From the NCBI RefSeq assembly GCF_010093535.1, contig NW_022985175.1, positions 1-64,000 of the forward strand: DNA of 64,000 nucleotides, given 5' to 3'. Positions 12,779 to 24,314 of the stretch are shown piece after piece; within the stretch, counting starts at the first letter, position 1, and each line of letters opens with the position of its first letter. Source of the DNA: Lindgomyces ingoldianus. Lineage: Eukaryota > Ascomycota > Dothideomycetes > Pleosporales > Lindgomycetaceae. The position numbers and the translations under genes were made by a program. The notes beneath the pieces were generated by a model. It did not search any database, had not been told where the DNA came from, and saw only the letters and a program-made list of their open reading frames with translations.

Positions 12779-15700
12779 GCATACACTCCCCAACCTTCTG
12801 GTAGACACGGCGGAGGCTACGATCCCAACGCTGCATTCTCTAATACCAGCCCGTATACACAACCCCCTTCCGTAAGATAAGGATCTTTAAATCAACCGAT
12901 CTCTTGTCAGATCTTTCACTGACTTCATATCTCCAGGGTCCGCCAGCACACGGTGGAGGATTCAACCCGAATTCTCCATTTTCCACGCCGTTTGTGACCA
13001 CGAACCAACGCTCTGCGTTCTATCCGCAGCAGCCGCAGCCAGTCGCCGCACCAGTATACCAGAGTCAGCCCGCCGTTCCCTACCAGGTATTATATGCCCT
13101 ACTCGAATATTTCAAGGTTTTGAGCTGATGTATTCATAGGGTCACCCACCTTCGGGTAATCCTTACCCAATCTACCCTCAGCAGCAGTACAAACAGCAAC
13201 CAGGAATCATCTCCCAAATCTGTAACTGCTTCCGCTAATCCCAAGACATCGTGAAAGTGTACAGCGACATGGCGTCAATGACGGGTCACGGACAGTCCTC
13301 ATCTTATGTGGCCTCATCTCCTGGTTCACACTACAGAGGTGACCAACCAGTTCAGATGAATCCACAGGGCCAGCCATATGTACAAGTACCGGTATATTAA
13401 GCCTACTCCTAAGATCGGTCAATGTATCTAACGTTTCTCACAGCGCAAAGGCCCTCTGCGATTGAAGGGCTACTTGCATATCTTTGATCCATATTCGGTC
13501 TTCAAGTTGCAGTCGCCGAGATTCTACCGTATGTTTCGGCACCTATTCTCCCTTCCCTCAGCCAAGTATTGACAGAAAGTTAGGCAAGCCTGGATATGGC
13601 TATGAAAAGCTAGCAACCCACCGACATCTGGATTGTTTCGAGCGCGAATGGGTTGGTGACTATGATGATCGGTACATTTCGGCGTACGATGGCAAGATCA
13701 GCAAACTCGTTGTCCAGTCTGTCGATGATATATATGACGGCGCACCGAATTCCACATGGAGGCGGACCTTCATTCGTAACATTGCCCCTTTCTACCTTCG
13801 GCTTGCAAATTGGCCTCTGAACCATGTCGACTACGATCGAAATGGCGGGCCAACAAGTGAAGGTTAGTTCTCATGCTATCTCGTTTAGTCACAAAACTAA
13901 TTTTCTCACCTAGACTGGCCCATGATTTGTGTAAAATGGTTCTTCGCCTCCATCGCCATCACTTTCGTAGTATGTTGTTCCCTTGTACCACTTTGAAGTG
14001 TGCTAAGCTTCTTTCTAGGTTGGAACACCTACTAAAGCCGAAGGGCAAGTAAGGCACGAGGGGCGATATGACCCTGTTCCTTACAAATACTATGGGTATC
14101 CAAAAGTAGCTCGGAACGCTCTCGAGATGGACACACCTCGTGGATACGGCAGCGAACCGAATCCCGTCGCGGAGAGGGTATTGAGGCCTAGATATCTCTG
14201 CTTTCTCCGGGATGAGGGCTCGCCAGCGATGATCATGAACGTCGAGGAGTGGATCACACAATACAAGGCGGAGAAAAATCTGTCCTATGTATTTGTGGCA
14301 TACACTGCAGAGCAATTTCGCACAACAGAGGACTTGCGTGCTCTTCATCAGATGGCCGATGCAGCTGCTCGTAATGCTGGTGTTCCGGCTTACTGGATCG
14401 GCTGCTCGTGCATGCCCGAACCAGACAACCTCCAGGAAGACGTGAGTCAAATACAGCCGCCCGGCCTTTGACCTCTCACTGATTTAAGCTTAGGTATATC
14501 GCATCTGTGACGTTATCCGAGGAGCACACTCCGTGGCCATCGCCGTTGCCCGGCCTCCTAATGACACGCAAGGTATCAACACAACAGACCTCATGCTACA
14601 ACAATGGGGCAAACGTATTTGGACCTTCCCTGAGGTCCTCCTCGCTCCAGCTGGAAAGGATATTAAAGTCTACACGCGAGGAATGGATCTCTTTAACCCC
14701 ACGGAGGTTGCCAAGAACCAATTCGCTATCAAGGTGTGGAAGGGAGATGCTCACGTCGCTCGACAGGTATACTTCTTCATCCTGCTGGTGTGAAAACCGC
14801 TAATACAGATACAGTTGGTTGATCATTACGAAGGTAACCTCATTTTGAACCAACTTGAACTTGTGACACTCGCTTTGGAGTGCTTGCATAATCGCGACAC
14901 CACACAATATCTCCTTGGAGACCATAGCTACGCGTTAATGGGGCTTCTTCGTATCCGACCAAGAATCGATCCCACGGACTCAGCTTTCCAGGCTTTCGCT
15001 CGGTATGTTCCGCCTCACATTCCTCCGTGAGCTCGAATTATATTGACTTTTGCAGTCTTTCCCTCGCCAATGATAGTGAACAACTTCTCGAGCGTCTCAT
15101 CTGTGTGATGCCCAAGTCTCCCCACCAGCCCTGGCATTCCATGGACGATGCTTACAACGCTAAGCTTTGGGACATTCTCCCTCAGGAGTGCACCATTGCA
15201 GGCGTCGGGAACGACGACACTATCATCCTAGACGGATGCCGAGCTGCCAACATCCGATGGAAGTCTTTCGCGCCAGTAGCGTACAAGAAGATTCCAAGCT
15301 GGAAGCGGTTGGCAGCGCAAAGACTAATCCACCTCGGAGGCTTCACAATGCTGATTGCAATGGTCCTCCTTTCGATCCCAAAAGAGCAAGGGGGGGCAGT
15401 AACAGTCCCAGCTGGAGCCTTCCTCTTGGTGTACTCCATCATACTCATGGGTCTGAGCCCGTGGCTGCTACGTGTAATGTATTTGGGCAAGTTCTGGGGT
15501 ACCCAGGGTTGGTTCTTTGGGTTCGAAGGATATATGGATATCGATACTATTGAGCGACAGATCTTTGGCGGGAGGCTCGGACGTCTGAAGTGGACTCCGT
15601 ACGGCAGCCCGCTTTCAAGACACCACAAGAATGCGCATGGCGATTGCATTGCGGATGATCCTTGTTCAGACCCCAAAACCAAGGCATTCGTGGAGCAAGT

Positions 15701-16090
15701 GAAGAATGCTAGGCCAGGTGAGCAGAGAGTCTTCACGCTTGTGGATACTGGTAAGTCTATCCCATTCCGCGGGGTAACCAGCTTCGTCGCAGTTGCAGTT
15801 TCCTAACGCATTAAATAACAGGCACCATGACGGTAACACTCTTCGTGGCCGAACGTCCTCCCGTCTGCTTCTTACTCGCTGGCTCGGAAGGTGGCATGCA
15901 GCGTGGAATCGGCTGCTCATACGACTGGACTACACAAACAATGTACCGAGAGACAGTTCTTCGGTTCGAGACGCCAATAGTCGACCAAATCTTCCGCGTC
16001 CCGAGGGTTAAGGTTGGCTTCAAGAGGCCGCTGTATCCTATACGGGGATTGGCGGAGATTGGAGAGGCGAAGGGCCATCTTTCACATTAA
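12779..16090 (+). CDS. HET-like multi-exon membrane protein with Pro/Gln-rich N-terminus
   Basis: From ATG 13269, nine exons join in phase to 798 residues. Introns: 13392-13443, 13529-13583, 13863-13913, 13970-14018, 14442-14493, 14767-14808, 15003-15055 and 15751-15821. The middle carries a stretch like the heterokaryon-incompatibility domain (WGKRIWTFPEVLLAP, later HSYALMGLL). Two hydrophobic helices follow at about 15340-15490 (FTMLIAMVLLSIP; AGAFLLVYSIILMGL). In front lie Pro/Gln-rich exons 12779-12871 and 12937-13086. These join the main frame if 13156-13245 is an intron; if it is retained, a short product stops at 13238. The first exon was not found, so the 5' limit is a minimum. The HET label is an inference from motifs; a role in non-self recognition is possible but not shown. 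Confidence 0.65.
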
Positions 16091-16588
16091 AATGATAGGG
16101 GGTAACGGCATAGGACATGGGTGTTCCGGAAAGCATCAGCGCTTGAGCATGGAGTTAAAATAGGGAGTTTCTTGTTAGTTTCTTACAGACTAAGGAGGTT
16201 TCCTTCTTGTGCAGGAGATAATTTTGGTAGGCTTATGATTGATAGTTGGATGGACTACCCTCCATGGCACAGGATTCCCTTTAATTAGGTATATAATGTT
16301 TAGTTTCTATTATTGCCGTCTTCAATAACATGTTTTTTTATTTGTACCAATTACAGATGGCTGCTACAATGCCAGCGAGGGAAGCCCTAGCTCTGCATGG
16401 AATCTCGACAGGAACAAGGCACGTGATCCTAAAGAGGCGTTCGCGGGACGAAGCTCGGGCCATGACGCCACCGACCCGCCCACCGCACCTGCCTAAGCAG
16501 AGTCTCGCGGTTTCCAAGATTCCACATCAAAGCGTTCATCAATGCCAATTCCACGCCAGCCGTTGAGGTAGCCCCTCCCCTAAACAGA
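16091..16588. other. Intergenic, between HET-like and CYC2-like genes
   Basis: Both flanking genes are on the plus strand, so this holds the 3' region of the first and the promoter of the second. No gene, repeat or clear site was recognised. An open frame at 16330-16566 has no family features. Confidence 0.45.
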
Positions 16589-17752
16589 ATGTCCTGGTTG
16601 CCCTCCATCCTCCTCCGCCCCCACTCTGGCGCCCTCATTGTCCTCGGCACCTCCGCTCTTGGCGGCGCTGCCTACCGATACTCCAGTTCATCTTCGTCTG
16701 ATGCCTCGCTGAACCCGCACTCGTTTACCCCATACACCCTTGTACACAAACAGCCAGTGTCGTCGACAAGCGCAATATTCACATTGCGGAATAGAGAAGG
16801 CGGTAGAGATCCCGAGAGTTTAAAAGAGGGCTGGAAGCGCAGCGTTTGGAGCGTGCAGGTCAAGCAGCCGCAGCTGCAGATTGCTCGGGCGTACACGCCC
16901 CTGCCTCCACTGTCGCAGACGTCACCACCGTCTGCTGCACCGGAATCGCACAATGCGGACGGTGCTGATGACGACGCACATGCGTCAGAGGACTTGCGCC
17001 TCCTAATCCGCAAAGAGGAAGGTGGGGAAGTGTCGACGTACCTCCACACGCTTGCACCGCAATCTACTGTTGAACTGCGAGGCCCGAATACTGAATGCGA
17101 GCTGCCGCATGATATCAAGGAGGTTATTTTCCTGGCCGGCGGGACCGGCATTGCGCCTGCGATGCAGGTGGCGCGTGCGCTGGGACAGCGCGCAGGGAGT
17201 CGGATGTGGATTCTTTGGGCGAATAGGCGGAGGGAGGAGTGTGCTGGGGGCGTGAGTGATGGTGATGAGGGCGATGGGGAGACAGTAAGGATGTTAAGGC
17301 TGCAGCCGCAGTCTACCTGGTGGAGGGGGCTGTTTTGGGGGAGAGCCCGAGGGACAGAGACAGTGCCGTTGCACACGCAACGACAGATGCAGACGCTCGT
17401 CGGTGGCCACAGCAGTGAAGCTAAGGGCAAAGGCATCATCGTCCAAGAACTCGAATCCCTGAAGACGCGCGGTACGCCTCATACAAGGGGTCTGAGTATC
17501 TCATACTATGTCGATGAAGAAAACCACTTCATCAGCCCGGGAGATGTAGCGAAACGGTTACACGTGGATGCCCAATCTCATCATGACCACGGTGAGAAGG
17601 GCTCAAAAGTTATTTTGGTGTCGGGACCCGATGGATTTATTGCTCATTGGGCCGGTAAGAAACTTTGGGTTGGCGGGAGGGAGGTCCAGGGCCCTTTGGG
17701 GGGCGTGCTGGGCCAGATGGATTTGGGCGATTGGAGGGTTTTTAAGCTGTGA
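16589..17752 (+). CDS. CYC2: CYC2-like mitochondrial FAD/NAD(P)H oxidoreductase
   Basis: Single exon, 387 residues. It has a short N-terminal membrane-type segment (ALIVLGTSALGGAAY), then a ferredoxin-reductase-type FAD domain with the FAD motif ARAYTPLPP (about residue 95) and VELRGPN (about 155). The nucleotide-binding loop IFLAGGTGIAPAMQ is at about residue 182. Near the C-terminus ILVSGPDGFIAHWAGKK is the usual closing motif of the family. Order and length fit fungal Cyc2, an inner-membrane flavoprotein that helps haem attachment to cytochrome c. A plain cytochrome b5 reductase-like enzyme is the alternative. A poorly conserved acidic/Ser-rich insert lies at about residues 105-135. Confidence 0.7.
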   Translation: MSWLPSILLRPHSGALIVLGTSALGGAAYRYSSSSSSDASLNPHSFTPYTLVHKQPVSSTSAIFTLRNREGGRDPESLKEGWKRSVWSVQVKQPQLQIARAYTPLPPLSQTSPPSAAPESHNADGADDDAHASEDLRLLIRKEEGGEVSTYLHTLAPQSTVELRGPNTECELPHDIKEVIFLAGGTGIAPAMQVARALGQRAGSRMWILWANRRREECAGGVSDGDEGDGETVRMLRLQPQSTWWRGLFWGRARGTETVPLHTQRQMQTLVGGHSSEAKGKGIIVQELESLKTRGTPHTRGLSISYYVDEENHFISPGDVAKRLHVDAQSHHDHGEKGSKVILVSGPDGFIAHWAGKKLWVGGREVQGPLGGVLGQMDLGDWRVFKL

Positions 17753-18481
17753 GTAAATGGAATATGTTCGAGGGCGTACTGAGTACTCGGCATGGCGAGA
17801 TTATTGTAGGGAGTAAGGGAAATCTGATACCCTCCCTCTGCAAACCATTAGATAATGCAAAATCAGAATTGAAAGGCTTGGCCCTCACTTTCTCCTAAAC
17901 ACTACTACATTCTCGTTGAGCTTGGTTCGTGGGAGAAGACGCCATGAAGTGCGATCCGGGCAAGCTAGCGGGAGTGGGTCAACGTGTGGTTCTTCATCTG
18001 GAGTGTAAACTGCGCCAATGCCGAAACAGTGAGCCTTGACAAGATGGACGTGATATATATATAGAACACTAGCTCTTAAATAACAACCTCCCGTATTTGC
18101 TCAATACTGTCATTGTGTATTGGACTCGGAGAGAAGCCGCCTACCGGGTCAAGACCGCCTTCTGCGCCAGCGGTTGAAATTCACAGCAACACCACACAAA
18201 ATCATTCAATCATTCTTTGATATTAATTCTACACTAGTTCTACCACAGCTTTATCGGAAAAGAACTCCATCAACATGTTTCCCAGCAAGAGAGCTCTCCC
18301 CCAGATCCGTCGAAAGTCCAATATACCCCACAGGCGGGACAACCAAGGACGACAACGACGGCAAAAGCGCTCCCCAAAGCTACCCCTCCACCACCCTTAG
18401 CACAATCCCCCCAGTCCGCCTTCTGCACCCTATTTGCCTCTCTCGCTCCACGTGGAAGACCGACTCGTCTTCCTCTCAGAT
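17753..18481. other. Intergenic; weak coding-like traces before a mobile element
   Basis: The first half is plain 3' flank of the CYC2-like gene. From about 18120 one frame stays open for over 100 codons up to and into the hAT-like element at 18482. Its product is Ser/Pro-rich with no recognised motif. It may be chance or the remains of a gene cut by the element. Confidence 0.3.
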
Positions 18482-19615
18482 CAGGGCTTCCAACAGAGCA
18501 TACTACGGTCCGTACACAGTGTACCGTAACCGTCACGTGTTTAGTACGTAGTACATGGTGTACTACCATTTTAGGAAGTTTGTATAGTAATTCTAGAAGA
18601 GTAGAATGGCTATAGCAAGCAGCAGGCCTTTAGAGAGCGTTTAAAAGGTTCTCTAAGCTCTAATTAGTTAACAGTTGTATTAGAACACTTAAATCCCTTT
18701 CTAAGCATTTTAATCTGCCTACCTAAAGTCGGAGATATTAAATTTTCTTATTACTAGTCATTTTCTATTACGGGGTTACATCTACGTAGTTAATTAGGTA
18801 CCCCTGTTATCTATTTTATGTTGTTTTGTAAGCTGCAAAATTAAGAGCCCTCTACTCAATACATTCTACCTTATTATCCAAAAGTACTCTGTCTGTGAGT
18901 AAAGATTAATTACAGCAGTTCTTAGAGAACTATAATTACAACTCTTAGTGCAATTAGGTCTCTAAGCAAAGAGTAAGACTGAATTGTAAGGTAACTATAC
19001 TGTCGCGAAGTTGATCAGGGAGCAATCGAGGAGCTTGTCTATTGACTACGAGAAGCTCTCAGAGAACCTGCCTATATAGTGGGAGCTCAGGCGCTAAGTG
19101 TCTCAGGCTGCAGGTCCTAAACACAGGCGCGATACTAGGTCCATGTGCTCTCTTACGCGATATACCTTATGAAAGCGTAGGCTTATAGCACAGATTTTAC
19201 GCTTTTAAAGATGTAGGATAGGGTAATCTGCCTCTAGCTCTGCTGTTAGCGCTTATAAGGCTTTTACGGCGCGTAAAGGTGGTAGACTGCTACAACTAAA
19301 TTGTTTGTATAAGGTAGCAAGAAGCAAGGTTTTAGACGTCTTAACTTATCGTACTAGAAAAAACTAGTTAGTTATCTAACAGTTATTTAGACCTTAATTC
19401 TGCATCTCTAGAGACCTACAATCTTAGCCGTTTTAACTAGAGTACAGCATATTTTAATTAACTTGTACTACTTGTACAGATCACGAGGGCTGTAGTGGTT
19501 ACAATACATACACCTACTCTTCCTCCTCTCTGCCGTACAAACGTACACGAAATCTCACCCCTACAGGCCTCGAAATTGCCCAATCGTACAGTACTATGCC
19601 TCGTTGGAAGCGCTG
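18482..19615. mobile_element. hAT-like TIR element, copy 1 (about 1.13 kb)
   Basis: It starts cagggcttccaac and ends gttggaagcgctg, an imperfect inverted repeat. The 5' (18482-18560) and 3' (about 19375-19615) parts match the elements at 20518-21010 and 41162-41996. The ends are rich in gtac/cgta motifs. The AT-rich middle has no open frame, so it is non-autonomous or decayed. CAGGG-type ends are typical of hAT transposons. A 7-base repeat, tcctctc, lies directly after the right end and 4 bases before the left end. Confidence 0.7.
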
Positions 19616-19684
19616 TCCTCTCCTTCCCCCTCTTCCTCACCCTAGCCCGGTCCACCCCGACCCTCTGGCGACGCGGGATCTAAG

Positions 19685-20470
19685 ATGAGCGCCCCTACAG
19701 CGGAAGCCACGAATTTAGAATTTACAGCCACCAGTTATGATGTGGTGAGGCCATTGAAGCGCAGAGGTTAGTTAGCCGGTTACTGGCCATGCTATATCTG
19801 GAAGGTGGGTGTTGACGTTGAGTATGGTTGATAGTAAGAAGAAAGCAGATAAAGATACGCTAGTTGTTCGGTGGGAAGAGGTTTTGCAGAGGAAGGAATG
19901 GAGTGGGAGTGGGGGCTGTTGGTGTTTGGTAGATTGTATGTTGTTCTCCCCTGACAGTTCCCAAGCCTCCAGGACACTCGCAATCTTTCTTTCGGGTTAT
20001 TTTCTATTTCTATCCTCTTGCTACGTTTCCAATGCTGTCTGCGGCAATCCACTCCACTCTCCTCAGCTATATACCCACTCACTCTAACACTACACTAACA
20101 CCCCTCCCCTAACACCCACAATCTAGACATTCTTAATTTCCCGTTTGGGTAATAGTCACATCTAATCCCACAGTTCTTCACACCCCCCGGCGTCTACGAG
20201 ATCAAGCTCTTTGTACCCCCTTGGCAAGCAAGGGCAACGGAAACCATGACCGTGCGATCCATTAATGGAGGTATTAGAAAGGAAGGTTGGACTGTATATA
20301 CGAGTATCGATCAGAAGAATAGTGGGGAGGACTATAGCGAGACAGATACGGTGAGTTTGATTACTGCTATAATTTGTGGAAAACACTTTGTTTACGAGGA
20401 AGGGATGGTGTTCAACTGGGTAGCATTAATTGTATTGTCACAGTGGCATTGCTGTAAATCTAAGGACTAG
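19685..20470 (+). CDS. Small hypothetical protein, three-exon model
   Basis: Exons 19685-19744, 20174-20350 and 20444-20470 join in phase to 87 residues. Donors are GTGAGG and GTGAGT, acceptors cccacag and gtcacag. The middle exon has believable protein texture (VYEIKLFVPPWQ, INGGIRKEGWTVY, a Ser/Thr/Asp-rich end), with alternating hydrophobic residues as in a beta-sandwich. The first intron would be 429 bases, long for this window, and may hide another exon. The product ends 48 bases before hAT-like copy 2, so the gene could be cut short. I do not recognise the family. The middle exon is more certain than the rest. Confidence 0.35.
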
Positions 20471-20517
20471 GCGAATGGCGCGCCGGTTTATCATAACTAG
20501 AAAAGGGTCGCGGTCCA

Positions 20518-21010
20518 CAGGGCTTCCAACGGGCCGTACTACGGTCCGTACAAAGTGAACCGTAACGGTCACGTGTTCAGTACGAACGTACCGAGTTCGT
20601 GAGCCGTACCGTACGATTAATGATGCCCTAGGTACGGTACGTAGTACGGATGTCTCAAAAATGCCTATTACAGACCATTTTCTATTCCAGAGTTATCTAT
20701 CCACGCCTCTTGCCGCCTTACAGGCCTCATCTAGTCCTATCTGCTCTTGTTACTAGGGAGAACTAGTTATTTTATAGTTAATTAGACCTTAATCTTGCGT
20801 CCCTAGAGACCCATAGTCTTAGCTGTTTCGACTAGAGTACGGCGTACTTTAATCGAATCGTACTACTCGTACAGATCACGTGAGCCGTAACAGTTACGAT
20901 ACGTACACCTACCTCTCCTCCCCCCTGTCGTACGAACGTACACAAAATCTCACCCGTACAGGCCTCAAAATCGCCCAATCGTACAGTACTACGCCTCGTT
21001 GGAAGCCCTG
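20518..21010. mobile_element. hAT-like TIR element, copy 2 (493 bases)
   Basis: It has perfect 14-base terminal inverted repeats, cagggcttccaacg at the left and its complement at the right. It is a shorter relative of copy 1 and shares both ends but lacks most of the AT-rich middle. The 7-base direct repeat gtcgcgg lies directly outside the right end and 4 bases outside the left end. There is no coding capacity; it is MITE-like. Confidence 0.8.
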
Positions 21011-21892
21011 GTCGCGGAACCGCATCTTCACGTGCATGGATTCCGACTTTCTGTGCGAAGAACGATTGGAAGGAAACTGATACAATTCATATTTGCCACT
21101 TCTCTCCACTTTCCCGTGTTCAATTAGGTAATAATCTTACCTGGTCAAACCTCAACACCTAATATCCTACCTATATATTTTAATGCTTTCTACCTACATC
21201 CATCTCTATCCCACCCACTCCCCTCATATCCAGCAACCTCTCCAGCTCCAACGTTCTCTCCAAACCTAACCTTGTCACGAGTGGCCAGTGAATTGATAAG
21301 TTAAGAGGCGCGCTATATACTCTAGAGTTTAGGTATATCGGCTCCATACAGGTCTTCGAATCAAATATGAGTTCAGAAGTCGTAGGAGTAGAAAATTTAA
21401 GGGAGTACAATGGTTAAAGCATTCAGCTCCTTCTTTCCTTAACATGCAACACAAGCAGCTTTTTCTTTGTCTAGGAGAGTAAGCGATCTCTTAACATTCT
21501 CTACGGATCTGTAAGGTCAGAACAACTTTCTGCCTCCACTTTTTCGAACACACTATATCAGCGCCGTCCTTAACCCCAGCCTCAGATATTCAATATGATG
21601 TGGATCTCATTAAGGCCTCATCAGACGCTTCGCCACTCAGGTTCCTTTAACGTCCTCGTTTCCAAGGTCATTTGTCAGGCTCGAACATCTCTATTTTGGA
21701 CTTTTTGTACAGTGTTCTCATTCATCGTTTGCATCAGTCATTGTCTTATCTACACAACCTCCAATATCCCAATCACAATAATGCCTCCCGTTAAGAAGGA
21801 TCAAAGCGCCGCACCATCTGCTCCAGGCAATCATCTCCAACGCTGAACCACAAATGAAATGCTCAACAGCCACGCCAACTAACCTCACCTCC
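21011..21892. other. Intergenic; one isolated 21-codon frame
   Basis: No recognised gene. From 21781 a Met in a good context (cacaataatg) opens a 21-codon frame beginning MPPVKKDQSAAP that stops at 21844, after a pyrimidine-rich leader. It may be the 5' stump of a lost gene. The stretch ends at the stop of the minus-strand sugar transporter. Confidence 0.35.
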
Positions 21893-23646
21893 CTACACCT
21901 TCACCACCTCCATATGCCTCTGCACCTCCCCAACCTTCTCCTCATACCGATGAAAAGCCATCGTATCCTCAACCTGCTCATCAAAAACATCCACCCTCGT
22001 ACTCGCAAAATTCCTCGCACTCACCCCTCTTTCAAACAACAAATCCAGCTCTGCAAAGCTCCTCCCCTTCGGTTCCGGGATCCTAAAATACGTATAAATA
22101 ATGCAGCAGAAGCAAATCCCGCCCCAGAAGAAGCCCGTGAAGTTGCTCCAATTCCAGGCCCCAGGGTTAAGCATGTAGGGTGAAAGCACCGAGCAGATTA
22201 TCCCGACGATGTTGTAGAGATTGCGGCCGAGAACTACGGTTTTGATTTGCAGCCGACGGGTCGAGAGTTCGGCGACGAGTGAGTAGCATACGGTGCCGAC
22301 GGTGAGTTGGTAGAAGAGCGCCCAGACGATCATGATTGCGCCGGTTGCAAGGGCGGCTTGGCTTTTGTGCTCGTGGGGGACGAGACCGAGGAACCCCATG
22401 ATGAAGAGCATTGTGCAGAGACCGCATAGACCCCCGAGATATAGTGTTCGACGTCCAAGACCGAGGGTCATGAGGAACCATGCGCCTAATACACCGCCCA
22501 TGTTGATGCCGTATTGCCCCAATGCGAAGTCGTATGCTTTCGAGGGCTCTAGGCCAGCCTGTTCTAGGAAGTATGTCGAGTACCCTGAAAACGCGTTGCC
22601 GGACAGGTTCTGGATCGCCCAGGCCATGCACACGATTTCCGTGCGACGGAGGTCAGTCCCTCTGAAGCAATCAAAGTAGGAAGCGCCTTTGGTGATTTTC
22701 TCTTCGAGCGCTGTTGTATGGACCATCATAGCAACCGTTTCGTCTGCATCAAAGTCGGTTTCGCGATTCAAGCTCGTCAATCTCAGGAGAGACTTTTTAG
22801 CAGCATCAATCTTGCCTTTGCGTACGAGCCACCATGGAGACTCAGGGGCCAGGGCAACTCCAATGAGAAGAGGAACAGGCCACATCCATTGGAGAGCGTA
22901 GGGGATTCGATAGGACCATTGATCATCCCTGGGAAGCATGGATTTGATGACGCCAATACCGACAACTTGACCCAGGCCCCAACAGAAATTGACGTACGTT
23001 GTAACTATCACCAAGTATTAGCTCTTCCATCCTCTGGTTTGGAAATGGAACGGGTGTACTTACGATACCCTCTCAATGCCACAGGACATACCTCCGACGC
23101 ATAAGTAATTGTCAACGTCTGGAAAACACCCCACGGAATCCCACATAAAATCTCCGCCACCTGCAGTGCAACAACATCCTTAGCCGTAAAGAAAATCGCC
23201 GTAAATGCAATAATCAACGTCAAACACGTCATAACTGTATACCTATACCCATACCTCTCACTAACCCACCCATTGATAAACAACCCAATAATCTCGCCCA
23301 CATTTGCACCATTACTCAACCCAGCCTGCCAGTGTGGCGGAACCTGATACGTACCATCGGCCAGCCGCTCCCCGTATTTCTTGTTAAATTGCGGGAAGCC
23401 GTAGAAGTTGGACAGAAGACACACGTCGTAGCCTTCCATGGCGATGCAGGTTGAGATGAGGACAGACCAACCTACAGCTTTCGGGTAGAGTTTTATGCCT
23501 TGCCAGAGCGTCATTTTGTGTTCTTTGTCCGTGGCGGATTTGGCGTTGTGGATTACTTTGTCCATGGCGTTGGAGTGTGTGAGGTGGTCTTTTTCGGGAA
23601 AGTGCAGGGTCGGCCCCGCTGGCTGGATTTCCTTCTCTTCTGCCAT
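21893..23646 (-). CDS. MFS sugar transporter, alpha-glucoside (maltose) permease type
   Basis: Two exons, 23646-23064 and 23004-21893, with a 59-base intron (gtaagt..gatag), joined in phase to 564 residues. Twelve-helix sugar-porter layout: the N-terminal cytoplasmic segment precedes GWSVLISTCIAMEGYD, and the loop ERYGYRY lies between helices 2 and 3. After helix 6 the PESPWWLVRKGK motif appears (usually PESPRWL). The family closing motif PEPKGRSFAELDLLFE lies near the C-terminus. These features fit the MAL31/MPH-type proton-coupled permeases that import maltose and other alpha-glucosides at the plasma membrane. Substrate is inferred. A second, unrelated MFS gene lies directly upstream on the same strand. 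Confidence 0.85.
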
Positions 23647-24314
23647 TTTTGTCGCGTATCAAGTGATATGAACTGTACAGCTCTCAAACTCGCCACGCGC
23701 TGCGGGCCCGGATGCTACCAATCTTGCGTCAGGAATCCTTGGACGCTGGAATCTGGGGAACGCAGGACGAAAAACGAGGAGATGTCGTCCTGTTTAAGTA
23801 TAAAATTTTGCGGGGAGGATGCACACGCAGAGCCAGGGTTCTGGTCGCGTGGTACAGGTGGAGCCGGTTTCCTCGAAGTAGTCATGGTGTTGGAGATACC
23901 TTCCTCTTCCAGCTAGCGCTCCTTAGTGGTCAGTATTTTTTTGCACCGAGGACTCGGACCGACAGATATTCCAGACCCCGGAGCCTCTGTCCTGCATTCA
24001 CGCTGCTTTCCCCAGACGTTTGGAAACGTGAGATATGCGGCGGGAATTTCCTCCGCGAGGCAGAAGAGGCTGAGCTGGGCTGCCGGACGCGGTACCGAGA
24101 TGGTGGCTGGCTTCCAACGTTGACAAGATTCGCGTCAAGAACTGCCGAGGTCATGGCTGGGGCTTCAAAATGGCCAGCGGAATATGCTCCGGCTGGGGAA
24201 AATCCGGGAAATTGGGAGTCTAGAATTCCGTGTCCATGGCGTTATTAACTCGTATAGTCTAAATTCTAATGGCGCCCTCTCCCACAAACATGCAGCCAAC
24301 ATCAGGGTGAATGT
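23647..24314. other. Intergenic between two tandem MFS genes
   Basis: This is the promoter of the sugar transporter and the 3' flank of the DHA2-type transporter. Overlapping open frames on both strands at 23712-24248 look like chance in GC-rich DNA. No repeat or clear site was seen. Confidence 0.4.

Noticed and set aside
16672..17439. 255-codon minus-strand frame
   Set aside because: It is antisense to the CYC2-like gene, whose motifs are clear on the plus strand; GC-rich third positions open the opposite frame.
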